Positions 37,355-46,678 are shown, counted from the first letter of the stretch. The stretch: 64,000 bases of DNA from Comamonas testosteroni ATCC 11996 (GCF_000241525.1 NZ_AHIL01000029.1:124001-188000); one strand, 5' to 3'. Translations and numbers: made by a program. Notes: generated by a model from the letters alone, not told the origin.

Positions 37355-37966
37355 TTAGTGCAGGCCTCCGCCGTAGTTTTCTTCACGAATGATGCGCGGC
37401 GTGATTTCGCGCGGCTCGATCGTGACGGGCTGGTACACCACACGTTGCTGTTCGGCGTCGTAGCGCATTTCCACGTGACCGGACAGAGGGAAATCCTTGC
37501 GGAACGGATGGCCGATGAAGCCATAGTCGGTCAGGATGCGACGCAGGTCTTCGTGACCTTCGAACACAATGCCGAACAGATCGAAGGCTTCGCGCTCGAA
37601 CCAGTTGGCCGAGTTCCAGATGGGGTTGATCGAGGCCACCACGGGGAAGTCGTCATCCGCGCAGTACACACGCACACGCAGGCGCTGGTTCAACGTCAGA
37701 GACATCAGGTGGGATACAACGGCAAAACGCGGACCGTCCTTGCCGACTTCCGCATAAGTGGAGTAGTCCACGCCGCACAGGTCCAGCAGCATCTCGAACT
37801 GGCAGTCCGGAGCATTGCGCAGAATCTGCATCACGTCCAGATACTTGTCAGCGGATACCTCCACCGTCACTTCGCCATAGGCCAGAGTGACAGAGCGCAC
37901 CTTGTCACCCAAGGCAGCAGTAACCACATCCCGAAGCTTTTCGGGGTGAATAGCAATTGCAGTCAT
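37355..37966 (-). CDS. nuoC: NADH-quinone oxidoreductase subunit C
   Basis: The protein has 203 residues (30-kDa homologue). The conserved block [40 protein letters not shown] is present at about residues 122-161, followed by the C-terminal extension that packs on NuoD. It is a structural subunit of the connecting module without cofactors. The gene lies nine bases after nuoB. Confidence 0.97.
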   Translation of the reverse strand: MTAIAIHPEKLRDVVTAALGDKVRSVTLAYGEVTVEVSADKYLDVMQILRNAPDCQFEMLLDLCGVDYSTYAEVGKDGPRFAVVSHLMSLTLNQRLRVRVYCADDDFPVVASINPIWNSANWFEREAFDLFGIVFEGHEDLRRILTDYGFIGHPFRKDFPLSGHVEMRYDAEQQRVVYQPVTIEPREITPRIIREENYGGGLH

Positions 37967-37975
37967 CTCAGCCCT

Positions 37976-38455
37976 TTAAACGCGAGCGATGGTGTGGGTA
38001 CGACGAATCTTCTGCTGCAGCTGGATGATGCCGTAGATCAGCGCTTCCGCTGTCGGAGGGCAACCAGGCACATAGACGTCGACGGGAACAATGCGATCGC
38101 AACCGCGCACCACCGAGTAGCTGTAGTGATAGTAACCACCACCATTGGCACAGGAGCCCATGGAGATGACCCAGCGCGGCTCGGACATCTGGTCATAGAC
38201 CTTGCGCATCGCGGGAGCCATCTTGTTGCACAGCGTACCGGCAACAATCATCAGGTCAGAGTGGCGGGGGCTGGCACGGAACACTTCGGAGCCGAAGCGA
38301 CCGATGTCATAGCGGGCAGCAGCTGCGTGCATCATCTCCACCGCACAGCAGGCCAGGCCAAACGTCATGGGCCAGATCGACCCTGTCTTGGCCCAGTTCA
38401 CCACCGTGTCATAACTGGTGGTGACGAAGCCTTCCTTCATCACGCCTTCGATCAT
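37976..38455 (-). CDS. nuoB: NADH-quinone oxidoreductase subunit B
   Basis: The protein has 159 residues (PSST homologue) and holds the terminal cluster N2, which reduces ubiquinone. The ligands are the tandem cysteines C36 and C37 in [11 protein letters not shown]102 in [11 protein letters not shown] and C132 in [14 protein letters not shown]. All are conserved. It lies 22 bases after nuoA. Confidence 0.97.
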   Translation of the reverse strand: MIEGVMKEGFVTTSYDTVVNWAKTGSIWPMTFGLACCAVEMMHAAAARYDIGRFGSEVFRASPRHSDLMIVAGTLCNKMAPAMRKVYDQMSEPRWVISMGSCANGGGYYHYSYSVVRGCDRIVPVDVYVPGCPPTAEALIYGIIQLQQKIRRTHTIARV

Positions 38456-38477
38456 CGTGTTTCCTCAGAAAAGCTGC

Positions 38478-38837
38478 TTATTCCCAATCCAGGGCGCCTT
38501 TTTTCCACTCGTAGGCAAAGCCCACGACCAGAATGGCCAGGAAAATCAGGACAGCAACAAAACCCACGCCGCCGACATCTTTGAGTGCGACAGCCCAGGG
38601 CAGCAGAAATGCGATTTCCAAGTCGAACAGAATGAACAGGATGGCAACCAGGTAGTAGCGCACATCAAACTTCATTCGAGCGTCTTCAAACGCCTCGAAA
38701 CCGCATTCGTAGGGGGAGTTCTTGGCAGCATCAGGGCGGTTGGGACCCAGCACGTAGCCGAGCACCAGGGGTACAACACCCACAGCCATGCCAATAAGAA
38801 TGAACAGAAGAACGGGAAGGTACTGATCGATGTTCAT
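38478..38837 (-). CDS. nuoA: NADH-quinone oxidoreductase subunit A
   Basis: The ATG at 38837 gives 119 residues; the frame is open 39 bases further but without the family N terminus ([13 protein letters not shown]). Three membrane helices flank the cytoplasmic loop [40 protein letters not shown], which carries the conserved cysteine and acidic residues of the ND3 loop at the quinone site. It is the first gene of the nuo operon and lies 74 bases downstream of tRNA-Leu, with no terminator between them. Confidence 0.96.
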   Translation of the reverse strand: MNIDQYLPVLLFILIGMAVGVVPLVLGYVLGPNRPDAAKNSPYECGFEAFEDARMKFDVRYYLVAILFILFDLEIAFLLPWAVALKDVGGVGFVAVLIFLAILVVGFAYEWKKGALDWE

Positions 38838-38911
38838 CGAGTGGGCCTTGTTATGAAAACATGCCTCACCGATCACTGCCTGATCAGCAGGGCAGGTTTT
38901 TAGTTATGTGT

Positions 38912-38996
38912 TGGTGCCGTCGGCGAGACTCGAACTCGCACAGCTTTCGCCACTACCCCCTCAAGATAGCGTGTCTACCAATTCCACCACGACGGC
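38912..38996 (-). tRNA. tRNA-Leu (anticodon GAG)
   Basis: The 85-base gene folds as a class II tRNA. The acceptor stem pairs GCCGTCG with CGACGGC, and CCA is encoded at the 3' end after the discriminator A. The D arm has GGAATTGGTAGAC, and the anticodon stem CTATC/GGTAG holds loop TTGAGGG, so positions 34-36 are GAG, reading CUC and CUU leucine codons. The variable arm is long, as required for tRNA-Leu, and the T loop is TTCGAGT in a GCGAG/CTCGC stem. It lies between secG and nuoA on the same strand. Confidence 0.95.
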
Positions 38997-39071
38997 TTCG
39001 TCTCAAAGTCCGGCAATCTCTGGAACCTTCATTGCAAAGATTCTGATCCCCAGACAATCCCTAGATTCTAG

Positions 39072-39104
39072 CCTGAAAAACCCCAGCCTTTGGGGTTCTT
39101 CAGG
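39072..39104 (-). terminator. Rho-independent terminator after secG
   Basis: Stem AACCCCA (39079-39085) and TGGGGTT (39091-39097), 5-base loop, extended by CCTGAA/TTCAGG with one mismatch. The minus strand reads into a T run. It lies 12 bases after the secG stop and before tRNA-Leu. Confidence 0.8.
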
Positions 39105-39116
39105 ATTTTCTCCAAA

Positions 39117-39500
39117 TTATTTCGTTGGGATCTGGGCTGCGCCTTCTGCAGGAGCAGCAGGAGGCACGGCAGCATCACCGGTAGTTGCAGGCGGCACAGC
39201 GGCAGCAGGCGCAGGAGCCGACACAGGAGCGCCCTCAAGCACGCTGCCCGAGCTCACCGGACGGGCATTGCCCAGATAAGCCAGTGCCAATGTCGCAACA
39301 AAGAACACCGTGGCCAGAGCCGCTGTGGAACGCGACAGGAAGTTGGCACTGCCCGAGGCGCCAAACAGGCTGCCCGACGAACCACTGCCAAAGGAAGCCC
39401 CCATATCGGCACCCTTGCCGTGCTGCATGAGGATGAGGCCGATCATGCCCAGAGCGGCCAGCATCTGGACCGCGAGAATGACGCTGGAAAAGACGTTCAT
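39117..39500 (-). CDS. secG: Protein-export membrane protein SecG
   Basis: The protein has 127 residues with the SecG core: a first membrane helix (VILAVQMLAALGMIGLILMQ), the conserved cytoplasmic loop HGKGADMGASFGSGSSGSLFGASGSANFLSR and a second helix (AALATVFFVATLALAYL). SecG assists SecYE translocation. The C-terminal 45 residues are proline- and alanine-rich (SAPAPAAAVPPATTGDAAVPPA) and probably disordered, as in other betaproteobacterial SecG proteins. It lies 57 bases after tpiA. Confidence 0.93.
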   Translation of the reverse strand: MNVFSSVILAVQMLAALGMIGLILMQHGKGADMGASFGSGSSGSLFGASGSANFLSRSTAALATVFFVATLALAYLGNARPVSSGSVLEGAPVSAPAPAAAVPPATTGDAAVPPAAPAEGAAQIPTK

Positions 39501-39557
39501 ATCAAAACCTAAAAATCTGAATCATTGCGCACCACACCGGAGTGCGGCGCAGACGAA

Positions 39558-40304
39558 TTATTGCGCTGCCGCAATAATGGTGAGGAAATCCGGGGCCTTG
39601 AGAGCCGCGCCACCGATCAGGCCGCCGTCAATATCGACCTGAGCCAGCAGCTGCGCCGCATTGCCGGCATTCATGCTGCCGCCATAAAGCAGGGGCACGC
39701 GATCAGCCTTGTCGCTGGCCGCCGCCAGCTGCGCCCGCAGCACGGCATGCACCTGCTGGGCCTGCTCGGGAGTGGCAGTCTTGCCGGTGCCAATGGCCCA
39801 GACAGGCTCATAGGCCACAACCAGCTCGCTCACGCAGTGGCCGACCTGATGAATCACGGCTGCCAGCTGACGCTTGACCACCGCTTCGGTCTGACCCGCT
39901 TCACGCTCCGCCAGGGTCTCGCCCACGCAGACGATGGGCGTGATGCCCTTGGCCAGCGCGGCCTGGGCCTTGGCAGCGACCACGGCATCGGTCTCACCAT
40001 GATACTGACGACGCTCGGAGTGACCGACCAGCGCATAGCGCACGCCGAACTCCTTGAGCATGGCGGCGGAAGTTTCGCCCGTGAATGCGCCCTGCTCGTG
40101 CTGGGACACATCCTGCGCGCCCACACCAATGGAAGTACCCGCAAGTTCCGCCTGAACCTGAGCCAGGTAAGGCGCAGGAGCAGCCACGGCCACACCCGCC
40201 TTGTTGTCAGCAGGCAAGCCCTGCTTGATGGCCTGCAGCAAAGCGGCATTGGCAGCCAGGCTGCCGTTCATCTTCCAGTTGCCAACAATGAGTTTTTGCT
40301 TCAT
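39558..40304 (-). CDS. tpiA: Triosephosphate isomerase
   Basis: The ATG at 40304 gives 248 residues and overlaps the oxidoreductase stop by four bases; a TTG nine bases upstream is less likely. The enzyme interconverts dihydroxyacetone phosphate and glyceraldehyde 3-phosphate. Catalytic residues are K11 in GNWKMN, H95 in VGHSERR and E166 in [15 protein letters not shown]. The phosphate-binding GGSMNAGNA is also intact. Its substrate is also that of methylglyoxal synthase, whose homologue is encoded at 684-1559. Confidence 0.97.
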   Translation of the reverse strand: MKQKLIVGNWKMNGSLAANAALLQAIKQGLPADNKAGVAVAAPAPYLAQVQAELAGTSIGVGAQDVSQHEQGAFTGETSAAMLKEFGVRYALVGHSERRQYHGETDAVVAAKAQAALAKGITPIVCVGETLAEREAGQTEAVVKRQLAAVIHQVGHCVSELVVAYEPVWAIGTGKTATPEQAQQVHAVLRAQLAAASDKADRVPLLYGGSMNAGNAAQLLAQVDIDGGLIGGAALKAPDFLTIIAAAQ

Positions 40305-41293
40305 GTTTCCCAAGTCAAAACGATTTTTCCGGTGTGCTGGCTGGATTCCATCAGCGCATGAGCCTGCGCCGCATCAGCAGCATCGAATTCACGATAAATG
40401 GCTGGGCGCACCTTGCCGGACTCCAGCAGGGGCCAGACATTGCGCTTGAGCGCCTCGGCGATCGCCGCCTTGAAGGCCACGGAGCGCGGGCGCAGCGTGG
40501 AGCCGGTCACGGTCAGTCGTTTGCGCAGCACCAGGCCTGCATCGAACTCGGCCTTGACGCCGCCCTGCACCGCAATGATGACCAGACGGCCATCAGGAGC
40601 CAGGCATTGGACTTCGCGCGCCACATAGCTGCCGGCGACCATGTCGAGGATGACGTTGACGCCTTCGCCCGCCGTGATTCGCTGCACTTCTGCCGCAAAA
40701 TCCTGTGTCTTGTAGTTGATGGCGTGATCGGCTCCGAGCTTGAGGCAGTCATCGCACTTGGCATCGCTGCCAGCCGTGACAATGACCGTCGCGCCCCAGG
40801 CCTTGGCCAGCTGAATCGCCGTCACGCCAATGCCGCTGCTACCGCCCTGCACCAGCAAGGTTTCGCCGGGCTGCAGAGCCCCCCGGTCAAACACATTGCT
40901 CCAGACCGTGAAAAAGGTCTCGGGCAAGGCAGCCGCCTGCACGTCGCTGAAGCCCGCAGGCACCGGCAGGCACTGGTCCACGGGCGCAGCGCAGAAGCTC
41001 GCATAGCCGCCACCGGCCACCAGCGCGCAGACGCGGTCGCCAAGCTTGAAGCCCGCCTTGGCCATGGCCGCCTCGTCGCCCGCCACGATCACACCCGCCA
41101 CCTCAAGCCCCGGAAGATCGGAGGCTCCGGCAGGCGGTGCGTAATGACCTTTGCGTTGCAGCACATCAGGGCGGTTGATGCCGCTCGCTGCAACGCGAAT
41201 CAGCACCTCCCCCTCGGCCGCCACCGGCATGGGACGTACACCCATGCGCAGCACGTCTGGCGCACCATAGCTGGTGATTTCCACCGCTCGCAT
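40301..41293 (-). CDS. NAD(P)H-quinone oxidoreductase, zinc-free MDR family (PIG3-like)
   Basis: The ATG at 41293 ([10 protein letters not shown]) has GGAAG nine bases upstream and matches the family start, giving 330 residues; ATGs at 41308 and 41326 are possible. The medium-chain dehydrogenase/reductase fold is visible: [24 protein letters not shown] region ([14 protein letters not shown]), [12 protein letters not shown], and the nucleotide-binding [21 protein letters not shown]. No structural or catalytic zinc ligands are seen. It reduces quinones one electron at a time in related proteins. It is coupled by a four-base overlap to tpiA, a conserved pairing in Burkholderiales. Confidence 0.88.
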   Translation of the reverse strand: MRAVEITSYGAPDVLRMGVRPMPVAAEGEVLIRVAASGINRPDVLQRKGHYAPPAGASDLPGLEVAGVIVAGDEAAMAKAGFKLGDRVCALVAGGGYASFCAAPVDQCLPVPAGFSDVQAAALPETFFTVWSNVFDRGALQPGETLLVQGGSSGIGVTAIQLAKAWGATVIVTAGSDAKCDDCLKLGADHAINYKTQDFAAEVQRITAGEGVNVILDMVAGSYVAREVQCLAPDGRLVIIAVQGGVKAEFDAGLVLRKRLTVTGSTLRPRSVAFKAAIAEALKRNVWPLLESGKVRPAIYREFDAADAAQAHALMESSQHTGKIVLTWET

Positions 41294-41440
41294 TGTGTTG
41301 GCTTCCATAGTCAGGCTTTGCTTCATCTAAGAAATCAGGCTCAAGCGCTTACGAAAAAAAGCGCTGGCAGCTACAAAATCAGGATCAACCAGCAAACGAC
41401 AAAACAGGAGACCGCCTCCCAGCGGACTCCTGCTCAGCCA

Positions 41441-43693
41441 TTACTGCTGCTGTTGCTGCTGCTCGTCAGCGGCTGCGCGGTTTTCGCGCGGCTCGCGGTT
41501 CTCGCGGGGTTCGCGATTCTGACGGGGAGCGCGTTCGCGGTACTCGCGATCGCCACGGGGTTCACGCGGCTCGCGGGGCTCGCGCTCGGGCATGCCGGCG
41601 GGACGCTCGGTCAGCGCCTTCATGGACAGCTTGACACGACCCTTGTCGTCGGTCTCCAGGACCTTGACCTTGACCACTTGGCCTTCTTGCAGGTAGTCGG
41701 TGACCTTTTCCACACGCTCGTGGGCGATCTGGCTGATGTGCAGCAGACCGTCCTTGCCGGGCAGCAGATTGACCAGAGCACCGAATTCCAGGATCTTGAC
41801 GATGGGGCCTTCGTAGATCTTGCCGATCTCGACTTCGGCCGTGATCTGCTCGATGCGCAGCTTGGCGGCTTCGGCCTTGGCGCCGTCGGTGGCGGCAATG
41901 GTGATGGTGCCGTCTTCCTCGATGTTGATCTGAGTGCCGGTCTCTTCGGTCAGCGCACGGATGGTGGCGCCGCCCTTGCCGATCACGTCACGGATCTTCT
42001 CGGGGTTGATCTTCATGGTGTAGAGCTTGGGCGCGAAGCTGGAGACTTCGGTCTTGGCTTCACCCATGGCTTCCTGCATCTTGCCCAGGATGTGCATGCG
42101 CGCTTCCTTGGCCTGAGCCAGGGCGACCTGCATGATTTCCTTAGTGATGCCCTGGATCTTGATGTCCATCTGCAGGGCAGTGATACCGTTGGTGGTACCG
42201 GCCACCTTGAAGTCCATGTCACCCAGGTGATCTTCGTCACCCAGGATGTCGGTCAGCACGGCGAACTTGTTGTCTTCCTTGATCAGACCCATGGCGATAC
42301 CGGCCACATGCGCCTTCATGGGCACGCCGGCGTCCATCATGGACAGGCAGCCGCCGCAGACCGAAGCCATGGATGAGGAACCGTTGGACTCGGTGATTTC
42401 CGACACCACGCGGATGGTGTAGGGGAACTCTTCCTTGGTCGGCAGGCAAGCGGCCAGAGCGCGCTTGGCCAGACGGCCGTGGCCGATTTCACGGCGCTTG
42501 GTCGAACCCATGCGGCCCACTTCGCCGGTGGCAAAGGGAGGCATGTTGTAGTGGAACAGGAAGCGGTCTTCGAACTCGCCAGCCAGCGCGTCGATCTTCT
42601 GAGCGTCGCGCTCGGTACCCAGAGTGGAGATCACCAGGGCCTGGGTTTCACCACGCGTGAACAGCGCGGAGCCGTGAGTGCGGGGCAGCACGGAGGAGCG
42701 GATCTCGATGGGACGCACGGTACGGGTGTCGCGGCCGTCGATACGGGGCTCGCCCGCCAGGATCTGCGAACGCACGATGCCGGCTTCGATGTCGAACAGC
42801 ATGCTTTCAACCTTGACGCCGTCGAACGCCACGCCTTGCTCGGTCAAGGCAGCCTTGACGTCGGCGTAGGCTGTGCGGCAAGCCAGGGTACGCACCTGCT
42901 TGTTGCGCTCCTGGTAAGCGGCGCGCAGCTTGGCTTCGCCCAGCTCGACCACCTTGGCGATCAGCGCTTCGTCCTTGGCAGGAGCAGTCCAGTCCCATGC
43001 GGGCTTGCCGCCTTCACGCACCAGGTCATGGATGGCGTCAATGGCGATCTTGCCTTGCTCGTGGCCGAACACCACGGCGCCCAGCATCACTTCTTCAGGC
43101 AGTTGCAGGGCTTCGGATTCCACCATCAGCACGGCGGATTCGGTACCGGCAACGACCAGATCCATCTGCGAATCCTTGCGCAGGGTCTGACCGGGGTTCA
43201 GCACGTATTCGCCATTGATGTAACCCACACGGGCTGCACCGATAGGGCCGTTGAAAGGCAGGCCCGACACTGCCAGGGCAGCGGAGACAGCAATCATGGC
43301 AGCGATGTCGGCGTCGACTTCGGGGTTCAACGAAATGGTGTGGATGACCACATGCACGTCGTTGTAGAAGCCTTCGGGGAACAGGGGACGGATGGGACGG
43401 TCGATCAGACGCGAGGTCAGAGTCTCCAGCTCGGAAGGCTTGGCTTCGCGCTTGAAGAAGCTGCCGGGGATCTTGCCGGCGGCATAAGTCTTCTCGATGT
43501 AGTCAACGGTCAGGGGGAAGAAGTCCTGGCCGGCCTTTGCGATCTTGGAACCCACGACAGTGGCCAGCACCACGGTGTCGTCGATATTGACCAGCACGGC
43601 GCCGGAGGCCTGACGGGCGATTTCGCCGGTTTCCATGGTGACCGTATGCTGGCCCCACTGGAAAGTCTTGGTAACTTTGTTGAACATGGTCAT
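41441..43693 (-). CDS. pnp: Polynucleotide phosphorylase with arginine/glutamate-rich tail
   Basis: The ATG at 43693 has AAGGAG five bases upstream and gives 750 residues. PNPase degrades RNA 3' to 5' phosphorolytically. Two RNase PH domains are present (about 1-230 and 320-550). A KH domain ([20 protein letters not shown]) and an S1 domain ([32 protein letters not shown]) follow. The last 60 residues are made of REPRE- and NRE-type repeats and end in six glutamines; this tail is longer and more charged than in E. coli and may bind RNA or partner proteins. The leader holds a long hairpin (43741-43839). Confidence 0.96.
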   Translation of the reverse strand: MTMFNKVTKTFQWGQHTVTMETGEIARQASGAVLVNIDDTVVLATVVGSKIAKAGQDFFPLTVDYIEKTYAAGKIPGSFFKREAKPSELETLTSRLIDRPIRPLFPEGFYNDVHVVIHTISLNPEVDADIAAMIAVSAALAVSGLPFNGPIGAARVGYINGEYVLNPGQTLRKDSQMDLVVAGTESAVLMVESEALQLPEEVMLGAVVFGHEQGKIAIDAIHDLVREGGKPAWDWTAPAKDEALIAKVVELGEAKLRAAYQERNKQVRTLACRTAYADVKAALTEQGVAFDGVKVESMLFDIEAGIVRSQILAGEPRIDGRDTRTVRPIEIRSSVLPRTHGSALFTRGETQALVISTLGTERDAQKIDALAGEFEDRFLFHYNMPPFATGEVGRMGSTKRREIGHGRLAKRALAACLPTKEEFPYTIRVVSEITESNGSSSMASVCGGCLSMMDAGVPMKAHVAGIAMGLIKEDNKFAVLTDILGDEDHLGDMDFKVAGTTNGITALQMDIKIQGITKEIMQVALAQAKEARMHILGKMQEAMGEAKTEVSSFAPKLYTMKINPEKIRDVIGKGGATIRALTEETGTQINIEEDGTITIAATDGAKAEAAKLRIEQITAEVEIGKIYEGPIVKILEFGALVNLLPGKDGLLHISQIAHERVEKVTDYLQEGQVVKVKVLETDDKGRVKLSMKALTERPAGMPEREPREPREPRGDREYRERAPRQNREPRENREPRENRAAADEQQQQQQ

Positions 43694-43740
43694 ATTGACT
43701 CCTTTATGAATAGCTAGATACGCTCATCCAGCCTTGATTT

Positions 43741-43839
43741 GGAGTGCAAACAGAACACGATGCCATTCCAGTGCTACGCTAAGCGCTACAAATAGTGCAG
43801 CACTGGAATGACACAGCTTCGCTCTGTTTTGCGAACTCC
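43741..43839 (-). promoter_or_regulatory. Long double hairpin in the pnp leader
   Basis: An inner perfect 12-bp stem (CATTCCAGTGCT at 43764-43775, AGCACTGGAATG at 43799-43810) is enclosed by an outer imperfect stem (GGAGTGCAAACAGA at 43741-43754 with TCTGTTTTGCGAACTCC at 43823-43839). It lies between the rpsO terminator and the pnp start. In E. coli a comparable rpsO-pnp hairpin is cut by RNase III and allows PNPase to repress itself; the same function is inferred here. Confidence 0.65.
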
Positions 43840-43844
43840 GAAGT

Positions 43845-43882
43845 AAAAAACGCCTGAGCTAGGCAATCTAACTCAGGCGTTT
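43845..43882 (-). terminator. Rho-independent terminator after rpsO
   Basis: A perfect 11-bp stem (AAACGCCTGAG at 43848-43858, CTCAGGCGTTT at 43872-43882) with a 13-base loop, followed on the minus strand by a further T run. It lies 16 bases after the rpsO stop. Partial read-through would supply pnp. Confidence 0.88.
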
Positions 43883-43898
43883 CGATCTTTCACCGTGC

Positions 43899-44165
43899 TT
43901 ACTTGCGCAGGCCCAGCTTGGCGATCAGTGCTGTGTAGCGGTCAGCGTCCTTGGACTTCAGGTAGTCCAGCAGCTTGCGGCGACGGCTCACCATGCGCAG
44001 CAGACCGCGACGACCGTGGTGGTCCTTGGCGTTAGCCTTGAAGTGGGGAGTCAGTTCGTTGATGCGAGCTGTCAGCAGAGCCACTTGCACTTCGGGGCTA
44101 CCAGTGTCGTTTTCGGAACGAGCATTGGCCTTGACAACTTCAGCCTTCTTATCGGCAGCGATCAT
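43899..44165 (-). CDS. rpsO: 30S ribosomal protein S15
   Basis: The ATG at 44165 follows AAGGAAA and gives 88 residues, the usual length. The sequence [70 protein letters not shown] is cited here only by its ends: it starts with the SPEVQ block and ends with IAKLGLRK, the 16S-rRNA-binding helices of S15. It precedes pnp as in most proteobacteria. Confidence 0.97.
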   Translation of the reverse strand: MIAADKKAEVVKANARSENDTGSPEVQVALLTARINELTPHFKANAKDHHGRRGLLRMVSRRRKLLDYLKSKDADRYTALIAKLGLRK

Positions 44166-44268
44166 TTTGTTTTCCTTAGGATTTGGCACTCGACGAGGAG
44201 CACCTTGGTTACTTGCGCCAAGACTGGAAAGGCCTCAGCGTGCGTCTTGCACCATGCAAAACTCGGCG

Positions 44269-44274
44269 ATTATA
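44269..44274 (-). promoter_or_regulatory. Candidate -10 element for rpsO
   Basis: The minus strand reads TATAAT here, 104 bases upstream of the rpsO ATG. No good -35 hexamer lies at 16-18 bases (a TTGCAT is about 21 bases away), so the promoter call is tentative. Confidence 0.35.
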
Positions 44275-44400
44275 TCAAGAGGCGATTTATCCCCCATGCA
44301 ATAGCACGACTAGGCACAAGACCAAGGCTGGCAAACCCGCTTGCCCGCTCCTGAGCAAGGCTCGGACAATGCGCCCATCACCTCCAGCCAGGGATCTGAA

Positions 44401-44682
44401 ATGACCAGCTTTCCTCGACGCTATTCATTTGCCAGCCTCTGCACTGCGGCCCTCATGGTCTTCGCACTCGCAGATCAGCCTGCACTCGCAGCCAATGCAG
44501 GCCAACGCAAGCCCAAAGCAGCCAAGAAGCAAAGCAGCAAGGTCAAGATCCAGAACACCCGGAGCAGCTCGGAAGAAACTACAGCCGAACGCGATAGACG
44601 GCTGTATCGGGAATGCCAGGGAAGACCCAACTCCGGGGCATGCGCCGGGTATGCCTACCCACCTTCCGGCCGCCGCCGTTGA
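44401..44682 (+). CDS. Small exported basic protein, unknown function
   Basis: The ATG at 44401 gives 93 residues. A signal peptide (SFASLCTAALMVFALADQPALA) is cleaved near residue 31. The mature part of about 60 residues is basic (KPKAAKKQSSKVK) and then contains RECQGRPNSGACAGYAYPPSGRRR with two cysteines that may form a disulfide. I do not recognise a family. It lies 81 bases upstream of the pilin operon on the same strand, with no terminator visible, so it may be its first gene or an independent one. Confidence 0.6.
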   Translation: MTSFPRRYSFASLCTAALMVFALADQPALAANAGQRKPKAAKKQSSKVKIQNTRSSSEETTAERDRRLYRECQGRPNSGACAGYAYPPSGRRR

Positions 44683-44763
44683 AAAACAACCACCGATCTC
44701 CCCATCAAGACCACTCATCCAGTCACAAAGCATTCGGCACGCAACGAAACGTAATATGCCAGC

Positions 44764-45348
44764 ATGCTCAACCTGCCCCTCATTCGTCGCCATTTTTCCA
44801 GAGGCTTCACCGCCATTGAGCTCATGGTCACGGTTGCCATTCTGGCCGTTTTGGCCGGCATTGCCGCACCCAGCTTCAATCCAATCATTGAACGCTGGAG
44901 AGTGCGCCAGGCATCCGAGGAGTTGCAGTCCACGTTTTACTTTGCGCGCTCCGAAGCCATCAAGCGCGGCGGCAATGTGACCATTTTACGCAGCGGTGAT
45001 GGCGGAGGCTGCACAGCAGTGGGCACAGACACCAGCCTCTGGAGCTGCGGCTGGATTGTGTTTGCCGACTTGAACAGTAACGGCGCGCAGGATAACAACG
45101 AAGACACATTGCAGACCGCGCCTGCCCCTAACAAGGTAAGCGTGCAGTTCACCAATACCAGCGATGCCAAGCTGACCGACCCGATCAAGGTTGACCGCTG
45201 GGGAAGATTCTCAAGCACGAATGCTGCCATCGATTTCGCTTTTCGACTGACCCCCAAGAATGGCAGTGCTGCCAACGCATCCTCAATCTGCATCAACAGC
45301 AGCGGGCGTATCAAGCGACTCGAATCTGCAACCGGCTCATGCAGTTAA
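44764..45348 (+). CDS. FimT/GspH-type minor pseudopilin (first copy)
   Basis: The protein has 194 residues. The type IV prepilin signal is a short leader ending RG before FTAIELMVTVAILAVLAGIAAPSF, so PilD would cleave after G14 and methylate F15. The glutamate at mature position 5 is present. The globular domain has the GspH pattern: ASEELQSTFYFARSEAIKRGGNV and CGWIVFADLNSNG. Minor pilins of this kind prime assembly of type IV pili from the inner membrane. It overlaps the second copy by ten bases. Confidence 0.88.
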   Translation: MLNLPLIRRHFSRGFTAIELMVTVAILAVLAGIAAPSFNPIIERWRVRQASEELQSTFYFARSEAIKRGGNVTILRSGDGGGCTAVGTDTSLWSCGWIVFADLNSNGAQDNNEDTLQTAPAPNKVSVQFTNTSDAKLTDPIKVDRWGRFSSTNAAIDFAFRLTPKNGSAANASSICINSSGRIKRLESATGSCS

Positions 45349-45989
45349 CCAAGCGAACAGGATCATTGGGCTGCGGCACAGGCCCGCCCTCAACGAGGAG
45401 TCTGCATGTACCCCTGCTTCAACAACGCCCCGCATCTCGCCACCCCGTCTTGAGCAGTTACGGATTCACTTCCATTGAGCTGATAGTGACCGTTGCCATA
45501 GCCGCAGTCCTCAGCGCCATTGCAGTGCCCAGCTTCAACTTTATTTTTGAGCGCTGGCGCGTCATGGAGGCCGTGGAGATCATGAAATCCAGCCTGATGT
45601 TCGCCCGCTCAGAAGCTATCAAGCGCGGCGGCAACGTATATCTGGAAAAGCTTCCCCGAACCACTGTTGGCTGCGTCACCGACGGAACCACCCAGGACTG
45701 GGATTGCGGCTGGGTCGTCTTCGTGGACAGCAATGGCAACAGGCGCTGGAACAGTGGAGAGGAAATCCAGCGCTATGAACCCCCAACCAAAGTAACCGTC
45801 ACCAGAACCAAATCAGGCGCCACCATCCGTGTCGACCGCTGGGGAATGATGGATGGTGCCAATTTGATCGGCTTCACGATAGCACCTCAGCCTGCCGGAA
45901 TAGCCTCTGCCGCCACCAAAGGCATTTGCATGTCTTCGGGCGGACGAATTCGAGTCATTGAACAAAAAGACGTGCCATGCACCAACTGA
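45339..45989 (+). CDS. FimT/GspH-type minor pseudopilin (second copy)
   Basis: The first in-frame ATG (45339) gives 216 residues with a 42-residue leader before the processing site (SSYG, then FTSIELIVTVAIAAVLSAIAVPSF), which is long for a class III signal. A TTG at 45452 would give a five-residue leader but has no ribosome binding site; the start is therefore unsettled. The globular domain repeats the first copy: EIMKSSLMFARSEAIKRGGNV and CGWVVFVDSNGN. The two genes look like a tandem duplication that has diverged. The gene overlaps pilV by 13 bases. Confidence 0.82.
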   Translation: MQLTKRTGSLGCGTGPPSTRSLHVPLLQQRPASRHPVLSSYGFTSIELIVTVAIAAVLSAIAVPSFNFIFERWRVMEAVEIMKSSLMFARSEAIKRGGNVYLEKLPRTTVGCVTDGTTQDWDCGWVVFVDSNGNRRWNSGEEIQRYEPPTKVTVTRTKSGATIRVDRWGMMDGANLIGFTIAPQPAGIASAATKGICMSSGGRIRVIEQKDVPCTN

Positions 45990-46669
45990 ATCACACTCGC
46001 CAAATCGGCAAACAGCGAGGCATCACTTTGCTGGAATCGTTGATTGCCATCGTCGTTGCCGCACTGGGCATCCTCGGCATCCTCGGCGTACAAATGCGCA
46101 CGCTGACCGACACCCAGACCAGCATGCGCCGCGCTCAGGCCATCCGTTTGATTGAAGACCTCAGCGAGCGCATGAAGGTAAATCCCAATGCACTGAGCGG
46201 CATCAACACCTACGTCACGGGCTGGACCGCCACACCGCCAACCACTGCGGCGACCAAAAAATGTGTTGGCAGCACTACCTGCACTCAGGCTGAGTTGGCC
46301 GAGTACGACCTCAAGGAATGGAAACGTTTGGTGGAGCGCTCGCTCCCGCTTGGCAATGCAGCCACCTTCCTGGCCCTTGCTGACGGTGACGCCAACAGCA
46401 TCACCAACCGTCGGCAATTGGGCGTGCTCATACGCTGGCGGGAAAACGAGCGCGAGGACTTTGCAAGCGACGCTGCCCAAAAGGCCTACAAGGACGCCAT
46501 CAACACCGGAGCCAGCATCAAGGGTGACGGCAGCATTGGCACCAAAGACCCCACCTCCTGCCCCGCCAACTTCACTTGCCATCTTCAATACATACCGGTC
46601 AGTGCACGCTGCGCACCTGACTTTCGTGCAGGCAATAGTGCACCTTTGTTTTTCTGCCCCGGAACCTGA
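45977..46669 (+). CDS. pilV: Type IV pilus minor pilin PilV
   Basis: The protein has 230 residues. The prepilin leader ends KQRG before ITLLESLIAIVVAALGILGILGVQM, with glutamate at mature position 5, which is typical of PilV. The domain after TQTSMRRAQAIRLIEDLSERMKVNP matches PilV of the fimT-pilVWX-pilY1 clusters. Six cysteines in the globular part (CVGSTTC, SCPANFTC, ARC, FFC) probably form disulfides. It is placed after two FimT genes and before pilW. Confidence 0.85.
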   Translation: MHQLNHTRQIGKQRGITLLESLIAIVVAALGILGILGVQMRTLTDTQTSMRRAQAIRLIEDLSERMKVNPNALSGINTYVTGWTATPPTTAATKKCVGSTTCTQAELAEYDLKEWKRLVERSLPLGNAATFLALADGDANSITNRRQLGVLIRWRENEREDFASDAAQKAYKDAINTGASIKGDGSIGTKDPTSCPANFTCHLQYIPVSARCAPDFRAGNSAPLFFCPGT

Positions 46670-46678
46670 CGTATCCTT

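Noticed and set aside
40334..42376. Plus-strand open frame of 680 codons opposite the quinone oxidoreductase and pnp
   Set aside because: It spans two antisense genes and their intergenic gap, has leucine-rich low-complexity stretches, and lacks any family match.
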